Source of the DNA: Cloacimonetes bacterium UBA5284
GTDB taxonomy: Bacteria; Cloacimonadota; Cloacimonadia; Cloacimonadales; Cloacimonadaceae
Direction: 5' to 3'
Assembly (NCBI GenBank): GCA_002410505.1
Contig: DHSO01000046.1
Location: forward strand, 1 to 64,000
DNA: 64,000 nucleotides
The translations under genes and the position numbers were made by a program. Positions 19,836-28,975 of this stretch are shown here, in pieces (position 1 is the first letter of the stretch; each line of letters starts with the position of its first letter). The notes below the pieces were generated by a model. It was not told the origin of the DNA and did not search any database. It was given only the letters and a program-made list of their open reading frames with translations.

Positions 19836-22550
19836 ATGAAGAAACTTACTATCTGGTTGATGATCCTCCTGGCATGCCAGCTCGCATTTGCCCAATCCGA
19901 AAGCCGTAGCTTTATAAACGCTCAGCAGCATTATGAACTGGGCAATTATATCGCGGCAAAGCAATCTCTCTCTATTCTGGACCCCTCGGAGAGCACAACC
20001 CTGGAATATGCCCTGTTGCGCGGAAAAGTACACCTCGCTCTGGGTGAATTCAAGGACGCTTACTACTGGCTTTCGGAGTATGGGAAAAATTCTTTGGGCA
20101 CCGAAGATCTGGTGCGCGGCGATCTCTTGGAAATGATCCGGGAAGCAAGCCTTTATCAGGAGCAATCTCCCATAGCAGTATCTTTGGGTAAATTGCGGGG
20201 AAACGTAAACACTTCAGAATCTGAATATGCCCCCGTGGTAACACCTGATGGTAAATACATGTATTTCTCTTCCTTGCGTAGAAGTCTTTACGCCAAGGAA
20301 AACATCTATATTTCCACCCATCAAAACATGGTCTGGGAACAGCCCGAGGAAGTGGAAGAGCTCTGCACGGATTTCAATGAATCCCTGGCATCTTTTTCCA
20401 AAGACGGCAACACAGCCTACCTCTTCGGATACTACCACAAATCAAACACCAATGGTGATATCTATTACAGCGTCAAATCCGATCGCGGCTACTGGTCCAA
20501 ACCCTCACTGATCAGCGAAGTATCCAGCAAGTATTATGATTTGCAGCCCTTCGTGTACAACGATCAAGTGATGGTCTTCACCAGCAATCGCCATGGCAAT
20601 CACGACAATTACGACCTCTTCGTTTCTCAGAAACGTGGCGGTGCCTGGACGGAGCCGGTGAACATCGGCGCTGTGATCAACACCGAATACGACGAGCAAT
20701 CACCGTTTATCAGCCCCGACGGCAAGTACCTGTATTTTGCCTCCAAGGGCCATTCCGGGTATGGTGGAAATGATATCTTCGTTACCCAAAGAATGGGCGA
20801 TGGCTGGACCATGTGGTCCAAACCTGTAAATCTCGGCCCCATTATCAACTCGGTGAAAGATGATCGTTACTACACCACCTCGCCTGATGGCAAGTTTGCC
20901 TTCCTTACCTCAAACCGCCCCGGCGGCATGGGCCAGGAAGATATTTACTACCTGGATCTGGGACTGCTGCAACGTGTAAAAGATCAGATCGCCGCCATCA
21001 CCGGTAAACCGATGGACAGCGCTCCTATGAACGCCTACAACGTTAGCGGTACCGTCAGCAATGTCAATGGCAGACCCATCAAGACCGATGTAGTCTGGAT
21101 CTACACGGTGGATGGCGATTCCTTCATGCGGATCGTTCCCACTGACGAGATGGGTATCTTCAAGTTCACTCTACCGGTCAATGCCAAAGACTTAAGCTAT
21201 GAAGTGAACCACCCCGGCTATCGCAAGACCACCGCTACCGTGCCGCTCCCCGCGGATAAAGCTGATGTGGCAGTTGCCATCGTCTGTCAGGACGATGCCG
21301 GCCAACCCGATGCCAAAAACCTCGCCATCAACGGTAAGATCCTGGACGAGAATAACAAACCTGTACCCGGTACTGTACGCTGGTCCTATGTATGGGACGG
21401 CGAACTGAACGAAGTACTGGTTCAAGCCGATGATAATGGCAATTTCAAGCTGCATGTGCCCAATGTGGAGAAGGTAAAGTACAATATCGACGAGCCGAAT
21501 TATGGCCCGCGTGAAGAAATCCTCAGCATTCCTGAAGGCACTAACAGCTACGATACCATCATCCGTCTGGTTTCCCTCGGAAACGACGTTCAGGTGAGCG
21601 GTAAAGTACTCGACAACAATGGCAAGCCCCTTACTTCCAACCTCTTCTGGTCCTACGTGAAGGATAACGAAGTGGTGGAATACAGGGTCAATTCCAATGC
21701 CGACGGTGAGTACTCAGTTACCCTGCCCCGTCAGGAAAGCTTTGATTTCCGCGTGGCAAAACCCAATTACTTGCAGGTCTCCGGCACCCTTGATGTGAAA
21801 GCGGAAGAACACGACGTCGTGAAAGATTTCCGCCTTGTACGCCTGGAAGAGGAAGCCGTATTCCAGCTGGAAAACGTGGAGTTTGAATTTGCCAAGGCAA
21901 TCCTTACCCCCGCTTCCCTGAAAATTCTGGAACCTGTGCTCGCCACCATGAATGCCAATACTTCTCTGGAAATCGAACTCTCCGGTCACACCGACAACGT
22001 GGGTGGACGCGATGGGAACCAAAGACTGTCTGAAGCCAGAGCCAAAGCCGTTGCCAATCATCTGATCAAGAACGGTATTGAAGCTTCTCGTATCAAATCT
22101 GTGGGATATGGTTTCGACAAACCCATTGCTTCAAACAACACCCCCGAAGGCCGCCAAAGAAATCGTAGAACCGAGCTCAAGATTCTCGGCATCGAATATG
22201 CCCAGGATCAGGAAGAAGATTGGGACCGCGAATTCCGCGAAGCTGGCAAACAAACTCGCGTGGTCAGAACTGTCGATAAGGACACTTCTTACAGCACCAC
22301 CCAGTTTGGCATCCCTGTATCCCTCGAAGACGAATTCAGATCCATGATCGAAAACGCTCTCAAGGATACCAAACAAGCCTCAGTAAAGGTGGATCTCTTC
22401 ATCAATAACGGCAAAATCCAAGCCGCGAACGTGAGTGATCTGATGGGCAACCTCAGCGATAAACAAACTGAAGCCATTGCCGATCTCATGCTGGGCTGGA
22501 AAGTCCAATCCAATCAACGCAGTATCTATTCTTTCAGTGTAAAGAAATAG
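19836..22550 (+). CDS. PorE-like periplasmic/outer-membrane protein: TPR, WD40-like propeller, CRD repeats, OmpA domain
   Basis: This 904-aa protein has a signal peptide (1-19, LAFA-Q) and a TPR-like segment (about 24-110). Five PD40/WD40-like blades follow (about 120-390, each with S-P-D-G-K-Y-x-Y-F-x-S or a variant, then DIY/DIF). Next are three tandem carboxypeptidase-regulatory-like domains (about 400-670, each opening V-S/N-G-x-V/I-x-D/N and carrying a GxF/Y turn). An OmpA peptidoglycan-binding domain (about 690-790) has HTDNVG, LSEARA and NRRTEL, and a ~110-aa C-terminal extension follows. This is the domain order of P. gingivalis PorE, which links the type IX machine to peptidoglycan, but with three CRDs instead of one. 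AGGAGA precedes the ATG. It probably anchors the neighbouring envelope proteins to the cell wall. A generic OmpA/PAL-like role is the alternative. Confidence 0.82.
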   Translation: MKKLTIWLMILLACQLAFAQSESRSFINAQQHYELGNYIAAKQSLSILDPSESTTLEYALLRGKVHLALGEFKDAYYWLSEYGKNSLGTEDLVRGDLLEMIREASLYQEQSPIAVSLGKLRGNVNTSESEYAPVVTPDGKYMYFSSLRRSLYAKENIYISTHQNMVWEQPEEVEELCTDFNESLASFSKDGNTAYLFGYYHKSNTNGDIYYSVKSDRGYWSKPSLISEVSSKYYDLQPFVYNDQVMVFTSNRHGNHDNYDLFVSQKRGGAWTEPVNIGAVINTEYDEQSPFISPDGKYLYFASKGHSGYGGNDIFVTQRMGDGWTMWSKPVNLGPIINSVKDDRYYTTSPDGKFAFLTSNRPGGMGQEDIYYLDLGLLQRVKDQIAAITGKPMDSAPMNAYNVSGTVSNVNGRPIKTDVVWIYTVDGDSFMRIVPTDEMGIFKFTLPVNAKDLSYEVNHPGYRKTTATVPLPADKADVAVAIVCQDDAGQPDAKNLAINGKILDENNKPVPGTVRWSYVWDGELNEVLVQADDNGNFKLHVPNVEKVKYNIDEPNYGPREEILSIPEGTNSYDTIIRLVSLGNDVQVSGKVLDNNGKPLTSNLFWSYVKDNEVVEYRVNSNADGEYSVTLPRQESFDFRVAKPNYLQVSGTLDVKAEEHDVVKDFRLVRLEEEAVFQLENVEFEFAKAILTPASLKILEPVLATMNANTSLEIELSGHTDNVGGRDGNQRLSEARAKAVANHLIKNGIEASRIKSVGYGFDKPIASNNTPEGRQRNRRTELKILGIEYAQDQEEDWDREFREAGKQTRVVRTVDKDTSYSTTQFGIPVSLEDEFRSMIENALKDTKQASVKVDLFINNGKIQAANVSDLMGNLSDKQTEAIADLMLGWKVQSNQRSIYSFSVKK

Positions 22551-22573
22551 TAGATATATAGCCCGTATATCCA

Positions 22574-22600
22574 GGAGCAAGCCCCGGCTTGCTCCTTTTT
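22574..22600 (+). terminator. Strong rho-independent terminator
   Basis: A perfect 10-bp stem (GGAGCAAGCC / GGCTTGCTCC) with a 2-base CC spacer is followed directly by TTTTT. It closes the giant protein/PorV/PorE transcription unit. Confidence 0.9.
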
Positions 22601-22895
22601 GTATGCAGATGAAAGCATCCAGGACTGTATCACTTTCCATACTACACGCAATCCCCTCTTCCAGGATCGATCCTCAGTGCAGTGCGATCGAGCCAGCACT
22701 CTTCTAGCTGAACAGGCAGGAGCAAGGCCAATCTTTAAGACCGTTGCACATACATAGGAATCGTTTTATACATGAGACATGGATTTTCCGGGTTTGATTT
22801 GATATTAGCTATACCCACCCACCACCCCCTTTTGGTATGAGGCTACGCCCCATGCTGGATTTTTTGGCGGTCTTCGAATTTGTATGAGGATTCTA

Positions 22896-23004
22896 GCTAC
22901 CCCACTACCAGCACGGATTCCACCCGGAATCCACCTGGACTCCACCTGAATACAGTTCGGGTGGGGTTCACGTGGGTTTCGCATGGCGTCCGTGCTAGTA
23001 GAGG
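22896..23004. repeat. Imperfect ~100 bp palindrome with TCCACC-rich arms
   Basis: The left arm carries several GGA(A/T/C)TCCACC-type units (about 22914-22949). The right arm (about 22957-23004) is its imperfect reverse complement, and both outer ends contain AGCACGGA / TCCGTGCT. A long hairpin with roughly three-quarters pairing could form. It interrupts no gene and encodes nothing recognisable. It may be a dispersed extragenic repeat. Confidence 0.5.
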
Positions 23005-23162
23005 GGGCAAGAGGTATTTTGCACTGAAGAATAGCAATCTGGGCTGGTGCACTCGGCATTCACGCGGAGATTCGAGCCATTCTGGATATGTGACAATTGA
23101 TTTTGCAAGCACTTAGCTGTAGTCAGTCCTAAAAAGTGATATGCTCCATCTAAAAAAACTAT

Positions 23163-23497
23163 AAACCCTCACTGAAAACTTCAAATCCAATCACCAAAAC
23201 TTCAAATGTCCAAGTCCAAAAGATGATGAGCTATATAAGTCGATTGTTCAAAAATTGCTAACTTCTTTCAGGTCATTTTATTGTGTATATGACGCAAGTT
23301 TTCTGATAATCTAAGTGAATGTCCAAGTCCCTCAATAAACGGTGGGTGATTTGAAGTTTTGGTGATAAAAAGAGTTAGATAATAAAGGAATGTCCAAGTC
23401 CAACAAAGCAGATAAGTCTGACCATATCGTATTTGTTAGCAATGTGATACCTTCAATTGTCCAAGTGAGAGCAATTTGAAGTTTTAAGTGAGGGTTT
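23163..23497. repeat. 335 bp MITE-like element with nested inverted repeats
   Basis: The outer arms (23163-23186 and 23474-23497) are reverse complements with one mismatch in 24 bases. The inner arms (23190-23207 and 23349-23366) are perfect over 18 bases. The 12-mer AAAACTTCAAAT therefore occurs twice direct (23175, 23196) and twice inverted (23349, 23474). Between and beside the arms, TGTCCAAG occurs four times in one orientation (23207, 23320, 23391, 23458; three continue as TGTCCAAGTCC). There is no ORF inside, and I see no clear target duplication at the ends. It is A+T-rich against its surroundings. It resembles a non-autonomous mobile element or a degenerate repeat cluster. Confidence 0.6.
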
Positions 23498-23771
23498 GCA
23501 ACCCGATTTGCAATTTTCATTGACTCTTTATAATTAATCCTGCAAAAAAAAAGGATGGAACACGATAAAAAAGGTTGACACAATCCGAGCCCTGAATAAT
23601 TTGAACATATGTTCACAAGCATGCCGGTCCTTAAGCCTGATGACCAGTGCATAAATTGTGAATATTAGCGAATTTGCGTTCAGCACTGTAAAAACTGGCG
23701 CACTGGCTTTCAGAATACGTGCGAATGCATTAAACAGGCTGGGACTTACACATTATTACAAGGAGGATATA

Positions 23772-23975
23772 ATGCCAAATCGTGACGGAACTGGACCTTA
23801 CGGAAATGGTCGCCCCGGTAGGGGGATGGGCAATTGTTTCACTCCCCGCAGATCGAATATGAACACGCCGGGCACCGGGATTACCGGCACTCGCGGTTAT
23901 GCTAATATCGGGGTATCCCTATTTATGGATGCCATTAGATACTTAATAAACAGAAAATCAATACAAAGGAGGTAA
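23772..23975 (+). CDS. Small DUF5320-family protein
   Basis: This 67-aa protein starts at ATG 23772, seven bases after AAGGAGG. The N-terminus has the family signature: M-P-x-x-D-G-T-G-P-x-G-x-G-R-P-G-R-G-x-G. A short hydrophobic helix (about 47-58) and a basic tail follow. Family members are common in anaerobes next to NifX/NifB-type or Mrp-type iron-sulfur genes, but their function is not established. Its stop codon TAA lies inside the ribosome site of the next gene, so the two are translated together. The frame is open upstream to 23658, but only ATG 23772 has a ribosome site. Confidence 0.7.
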   Translation: MPNRDGTGPYGNGRPGRGMGNCFTPRRSNMNTPGTGITGTRGYANIGVSLFMDAIRYLINRKSIQRR

Positions 23976-23977
23976 CA

Positions 23978-24277
23978 ATGCCCGGATTCGATGGAACAGG
24001 ACCCTTTGGCGACGGACGTCCCGGAAGAGGACTAGGTCCCTGCGGTCGTTTTGACGGCGTTTTATCCGGTCGCGGCTTCGGTCGTGGCAGAGGACGCGGT
24101 TTTGGTGGAGGTTTGGGATATCGCTATCGTGGCGGGGTAAATGCCCCACAATATAACTACGCGTATCGTGAACCGGTATATAACTACACAAAAGATGATA
24201 TGCAAGCGCAAAAAGCCGAATTGGAAAAGCAGTTACAATGGCTGAATGAGCAATTGTGCAAAGAGGATAATAGCTGA
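23978..24277 (+). CDS. DUF5320-domain protein with Gly/Arg-rich middle and coiled-coil tail
   Basis: This 99-aa protein is a paralogue of the gene just upstream: the N-terminal G-T-G-P-F-G-x-G-R-P-G-R-G-L-G-P-C motif is repeated. A Gly/Arg-rich low-complexity stretch (about 30-52), a Tyr-rich segment and a short C-terminal coiled coil (about 72-94, K-A-E-L-E-K-Q-L-Q-W-L) follow, as is usual for the longer DUF5320 members. AAAGGAGG with good spacing precedes the ATG. The biochemical role is unknown. The arginine-rich part could bind nucleic acid, which is only a guess. Confidence 0.75.
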   Translation: MPGFDGTGPFGDGRPGRGLGPCGRFDGVLSGRGFGRGRGRGFGGGLGYRYRGGVNAPQYNYAYREPVYNYTKDDMQAQKAELEKQLQWLNEQLCKEDNS

Positions 24278-24305
24278 TTTGCATTTAGCATAGCATATCG
24301 AAAAA

Positions 24306-24340
24306 TCGAGGAGGTAAGTATTTTGCCTCCTCGAAATTTT
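24306..24340 (+). terminator. Rho-independent terminator after the DUF5320 pair
   Basis: TCGAGGAGG pairs with CCTCCTCGA (9 bp, 11-nt loop), followed by AATTTT. It lies just before the uracil-DNA glycosylase start. Confidence 0.65.
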
Positions 24341-24350
24341 GGATATTAAG

Positions 24351-25088
24351 ATGATCAAAGGGCTAAAAGATTGCCGTGCCTGCTCACTCTGTGAAACTCG
24401 AACCCGCGTTCTACCCGGAGAAGGGAATCCGCGGGCAGAGATATTTTTGATCGCCCAGGCACCGGGAGAAACCGAGGATCTGAGGGGTAAAATGTTTGCC
24501 GGACCCAGCGGTGATGTGTTTTGGTCGATGATTGCGGCCATTGATGCAGGCACAGATGATTTTTATATGAGCAATTTACTTAAATGTAAACTGCCTCAAA
24601 ACCGAAGACCAAAACAAGCAGAAATAGTAGCTTGTTCGCAGTATTTGGAGCAAGAGCTTAGCTATGTAAGACCAAAAATCGTGACGCCCTTGGGTTACTA
24701 TGCCAGCAAATATATTTTTGAAAGCAGAGGGATCGGTCGCTTCACAAAATCAGAATACCCGGGCTTGATCGGCAAAGCATTTGTGTGCCGGGATTTTATT
24801 GTGATGCCACTCAGTCATCCTACATCCCTGATCCATCACCCGGAATATCGCTATCATGCTGAACAGAATTATTATCGAGCCTTTCACCTGAAGCCATGCA
24901 GATGGTTCTATATGTGTCCGATTCGAAGCTATACTCAGGCAAAACTTCTCAAATACTTCTGGACAGATCACTACTGTTTGGGTTCCTGGTCAGAATGTGA
25001 GCGCTACAGACTGGAGAATCGCGGCATTCCACACGCAGATGCGATGCTCCCCGATGGCAGCTATATTGAAGATCGATCACAAGAATAA
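24351..25088 (+). CDS. Family-4-type uracil-DNA glycosylase with Cys-containing C-terminal module
   Basis: Removes uracil from DNA in base-excision repair (family role). Seen in sequence: an N-terminal CxxC (C8, C11) and two later cysteines (LLKCK, VACSQ) at the positions of the [4Fe-4S] ligands of family-4 enzymes; A-P-G-E-T-E-D with F-A-G-P-S-G as the catalytic and uracil pocket motif; and L-S-H-P-T-S as the C-terminal DNA-intercalation motif. The ~65 residues after the catalytic domain contain conserved-looking Cys, Trp and Tyr (for example W-S-E-C-E-R-Y) and end near LPDGSYIED. This extension is not part of the minimal enzyme and its role is unknown. The start at ATG 24351 is preferred over TTG 24339; neither has a strong ribosome site. 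It is closely followed by the radical SAM gene. Confidence 0.8.
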   Translation: MIKGLKDCRACSLCETRTRVLPGEGNPRAEIFLIAQAPGETEDLRGKMFAGPSGDVFWSMIAAIDAGTDDFYMSNLLKCKLPQNRRPKQAEIVACSQYLEQELSYVRPKIVTPLGYYASKYIFESRGIGRFTKSEYPGLIGKAFVCRDFIVMPLSHPTSLIHHPEYRYHAEQNYYRAFHLKPCRWFYMCPIRSYTQAKLLKYFWTDHYCLGSWSECERYRLENRGIPHADAMLPDGSYIEDRSQE

Positions 25089-25097
25089 GGAGAAAAC

Positions 25098-26030
25098 ATG
25101 AAATACCTTTTTGGACCCGTTCCTTCCAGACGTTTGGGCATTTCTTTGGGTGTGGATCTGGTCCCTCACAAAGTCTGCAGTCTCAATTGTGTATACTGTG
25201 AAGTAGGCAAAACCGATCTACTGACCTTGGAGCGTAAGGAATACGTTCCCATCAATGATGTACTAGCAGAATTGGATGAATTTTTGGCCACCAAGCCGAA
25301 CTTGGATTTTATCACCTTTTCAGGGCAGGGAGAGCCAACTCTGAACAGCGGTTTGGGCAGAGTAATAAACCATGTTAAGGATCATTATCCTGTTTATAAA
25401 GTAGCCGTGCTCAGCAATGGTACTCTGTTTTGGGATAGATCACTCCGCCGAGAAGTGATGCGCGCGGATTTGATCTTGCCGGATCTCGATGCCGTTTCCC
25501 AAGATATATTCCTGAGGATTAACCGACCCAAGGCTGGGTTGGACAATAAAAAAGTAATTCAGGGATTGAAAGATCTGAGGGCAGAGTTTCCGGGCAAGAT
25601 TCTAATGGAAGTGTTTCTCGTTCCCGGTTTGAATGATTCTCCGGAGGAATTGCAGTTGATCAGATCTGAACTACTGAGCATCGCTCCGGCCATTGTGCAA
25701 TTGAACAGTCTGGATCGTCCCGGTACAGAAGATGGGGTGAAAGCAATGCCGCGGGATAGCCTTTTGCGTATAGTCGATTACTTTAAACCACTTAAGGTTG
25801 AAATCATCGCCAATCCGCAAAGCCGTAAAACAATTCCCAGCTTCAATGTAAGCATTGAACAGCAGATCCTCGATACCATCACCCGGCGTCCCTCCACGGA
25901 CGCAGATCTCTGTCAGATTCTGTCTTTGCACAAAAATGAGCTGAATAAATACCTCAGCGTGCTGCTGGAAAACAATCGTATCACCGCGATCGAGATGGAA
26001 CGAGGTACCTTCTTCAAAATCAAACAGTAA
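25098..26030 (+). CDS. Radical SAM protein (COG0731-like)
   Basis: This 310-aa protein has C27-x3-C31-x2-C34 (C-S-L-N-C-V-Y-C-E), the ligands for the radical SAM [4Fe-4S] cluster, and SGQGEPTLN as the SAM-binding GGE-like motif. The opening F-G-P-V-P-S-R-R-L-G-x-S-L-G is typical of the COG0731 group of Fe-S oxidoreductases. The last ~70 residues look like a winged helix (repeated short helices, then ITAIEMERGTFFKI). The substrate is unknown; relatives are often annotated as tRNA-wyosine-like or simply radical SAM. AAGGAG precedes the ATG, ten bases after the glycosylase stop, so the two are probably co-transcribed. Confidence 0.85.
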   Translation: MKYLFGPVPSRRLGISLGVDLVPHKVCSLNCVYCEVGKTDLLTLERKEYVPINDVLAELDEFLATKPNLDFITFSGQGEPTLNSGLGRVINHVKDHYPVYKVAVLSNGTLFWDRSLRREVMRADLILPDLDAVSQDIFLRINRPKAGLDNKKVIQGLKDLRAEFPGKILMEVFLVPGLNDSPEELQLIRSELLSIAPAIVQLNSLDRPGTEDGVKAMPRDSLLRIVDYFKPLKVEIIANPQSRKTIPSFNVSIEQQILDTITRRPSTDADLCQILSLHKNELNKYLSVLLENNRITAIEMERGTFFKIKQ

Positions 26031-26034
26031 AAAA

Positions 26035-26063
26035 ATCCCGGAAGCTTGATAGCCCCCGGGATT
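26035..26063 (-). terminator. Terminator between convergent genes
   Basis: ATCCCGG and CCGGGAT form a 7-bp stem. Read on the minus strand the stem is followed by a run of T (complement of AAAAAA), so it serves mainly the minus-strand gene; for the plus strand it lacks a T-tract. Confidence 0.65.
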
Positions 26064-26076
26064 GGCGCATAATTGC

Positions 26077-28975
26077 TTATTTCATCAGGGTAGTTTTGCG
26101 TAGATAGTGTTTGCCTTCAGCATTCAAGCGCAGATAATACACTCCGCTGGGAAGGCTTTGCTGTCTGTCGTCGCTGCCATCCCAGATCAATTTGTACCAG
26201 CCTTCTTGCTGTTCGGCATCCACCAGCTTCCGCACTCTTTGACCGCGGATATTGTATACTTCCAGTGAAACCGGCCCGGCTTTGCCCAGGCCGTAGATGA
26301 TGCTGGTGTCCGGATTGAATGGATTTGGGAAGTTTTTGCTGATGCAGCTAACCGGTGGGATGGTGGAGATATCGGCGGAATGATCCTCCAGAAAGATGTT
26401 TACTGGGCCATAGTAATAGCTGCTGCCGTCATAATCCACACTTTCCAACCAATAATAGTAACGCCCTGAAGCCAGGTTTTCCTTGTCTATCCAAAGGTAG
26501 TTTTGCATCTGGGATGTGTTGGTGGCAGATATCATTGAACTGATCTTCTGAGATTGCTCCAAATCATTAACGGTGGCGCGATATATCTGAAAGCCCATCA
26601 CATTTGTCTCTGATTGAGTAGCCCATTGCAATTTAACTTCATTTTGCGGCGTAAGGGATATCGTGAACGCGGAAAGCTCCACCGGCAGTGTCCCACCCTC
26701 CTCATTGAGACCTATCTTGAAAGTCTCTTTCGCAGCATTTTTGCTCGCATCCGGGAAGGTATAGCTTACCACCAGTTTACCGATGCCATCATTATTGGTA
26801 AAAGTGCCGGTGATCCCCGTGGTGGAAATACCTACATACAAAGCAGGAGTAATCTCAGTCCAATCAAAGGACTTATCATCAGCAGCAGTCCAATAGAAAC
26901 TCAATGTTTTTTTGGGATTGGCTTCTGTGCTATCATCAATATAGCCGCTGATGATCCATTCTCTACCCACAAAATCCGGGTACAGATCCGGGCTGGCGAT
27001 GCTGGTGGCGCTAAAGTCTGAGATCAACTTGTCGTTTTCGCCGATCTCTAGGAAACTTGTAGCTGCTGCCTGATAACCGTCAGTGTAAAAAGAGCCGCTG
27101 TAACTGCCTTTTACCATGATCAGTGAACCGTTGATGGTGAATGGTTCAGTAAAGGTGAGCCCGTAAGAGTTGTCGATCTCGAGGTTGCTGATCTCATCAG
27201 GGAATCCGTTACCGGTGGCTTGTGCCTCCGCCGCGTTGAATGCCAGGATTGATGTGGGAGAGCAAGTCATGGAACTTCCAGCACCCCAAGTGATAGTGCC
27301 GGAGTTTACCAGATAGCCATTGAGCTCGATGGCACCGTTATTTACGAACTCTGCGCTTTGCCCTACTTCCATCAAGCCATTCATGGTTAAAGTACCATTG
27401 TTTTCCAGGTCGGTGTCTCTTCCATTTTCGATGGTCATCCGGGTGTCGGAATTTGTGGTAAGCGATTTCCCGGCGTTGATAGTCATCTGATCCAAATCCC
27501 TGGTAACATCCAATGTCATATCCGTATCCACGATGATGCTATTGGAGTTTGTGAATCCCGGATAGATAGTTGTGGCACTATAGGGTGCTACGTTCTTTTC
27601 CAGTGAGCGTTGCCAGTTGCCGGTGTTTGACCAATTTCCGGAGCTAAAGGTTTTGTAGTGATACAAAAAAGGTGTATTCCCGCTCAGATAGGGATATCCG
27701 GGGTTTTCTGCATTCCATACCCAGGTATTGACAAAATCCCAGTTCACATATGTACTTAGAATGTTTAGCATGGCATTGGAGCTGGTGGAGCCAATAGTTT
27801 GGATCGGTCCCCCCGCCGAGTTTATGCTAAATCCATTGTCGTAGTAGCTGTTTAGGACAGAACCACTGCTTTGGAACCCGCCCAGACCGGGGGAAGTTTA
27901 CCATCAACTCGACCGGTGAGACCACCGATGCCACCCTCCCAGGCAGTCGAAGATATTCCTTGACTGACATTTGCCGCTGCCCAACAGCGGATGATCGCAC
28001 CATCAATGGTACAACCTGCAAGTCCGCCTACTCGATCGCCCTCGCTAATGTTTCCGGAAGCATGGCTGTCGAAAGTTGTCCCATTTTCGTTGCAGCCCAC
28101 GATACCGCCATATTTGATGTTATAGGGATTGCCGTTATCAGCGGGGTTGATTCCGCTATGGTTGGGATGCGTAGAGCTAACGTTTACTTCAGCCCAACAG
28201 AATCGGATCATGGGTACTTGTTTTTTGCGCACGCTGTTGTTTGCGCCCACCAGTCCACCCGTGGCTCCCAATCCACTAACTGTGGCACTGCCGCTATCGG
28301 CATGGGCATAACAACGAGATATCAAGACCCGGTAGTTGCAACAGAAGATACCAATACTTTGCCTACCAGGCTGCCCGTTGCGCGTCTTCCGCTGACAACA
28401 GGGTTGATGATGCCAAGGTTGTAAATAGCTGCGTCTGCTGTTGTGCCTTCCTGAACCAGACCAAAGAGGCCGATGTTATCCTCACCATCACTGAAATAGG
28501 CTCCGGATGGAGTAGTCGCTTTGCGATTGATATAGAGATTGGAGATGGTTTTGCCATCCCCGTCATACACTCCGGTGAAGGGATTTGATTCTGTCCCTAT
28601 TGGTTCCCAGCCTTTGACTGCTTCCCACATCTTCGTCCAGTTGGCTGTATCGAATGTATCGCTGGAAGTATGGGCTGTTATACAATAATTGGCATAGCCA
28701 TCTGTGGGATGCTTTCTAACTGCTCCCTCGCTATATGAGTTACTTGCTTCCCAGTTTGTCAATATGTCTGGATTGGTAACCGCGATATCAATATCATCAG
28801 CGGTTTGTTTATAATATTTCGATAAATCAGTGCGAACATCCCAGAGATCCTTGATGTTGGATATCTGATAGGGATCGACCGCTGTCCCGGAGCCGCCACT
28901 AAAGGCGAAGGCGGGTACTAAAATAGAACTATATACAAACAGAGCTACTAAACAAGCAGATACTATTGTTTTTAT
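26077..28975 (-). pseudogene. Broken gene for secreted GLUG-repeat protein with type A sorting domain
   Basis: Three consecutive minus-strand frames read as one protein. Part 1 (28975-28322): signal peptide (S-A-C-L-V-A-L-F-V-Y-S-S ... V-P-A-F-A), then the G-V-Y-D-G-D-G-K-T-I-S-N-L motif that opens GLUG proteins. Part 2 (about 28340-27852): GLUG repeats (GGLVGANN, GGIVGCNE, GGLAGCT, GGLTGRV). Part 3 (about 27890-26077): linker, beta-helix-like region, FN3-like segment and a C-terminal FlgD-like/Por sorting domain (F-P-N-P-F-N-P, LEVYNIRGQRV, LPSGVYYLRL). Frameshifts are needed near 28322-28345 and near 27870-27895, the latter beside C and G runs. Where a start is expected, six bases after GGGAG (complement of 28982-28986), the codon is ATA. 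Either this is a decaying gene or there are sequencing errors at homopolymers. The missing ATG favours true decay. Confidence 0.8.

Larger units (their letters stand above)
22601..23771. other. Long non-coding spacer
   Basis: About 1.2 kb without a credible gene. Apart from the two repeat structures listed separately, there is a TTGACA at 23575-23580 with only a weak -10 after it. Short open frames here arise from the palindromes and have no ribosome sites. Confidence 0.6.

Noticed and set aside
22805..23116. Small frames on both strands around the TCCACC palindrome
   Set aside because: They are by-products of the inverted repeat; the two strands give similar peptides, and there is no ribosome site.
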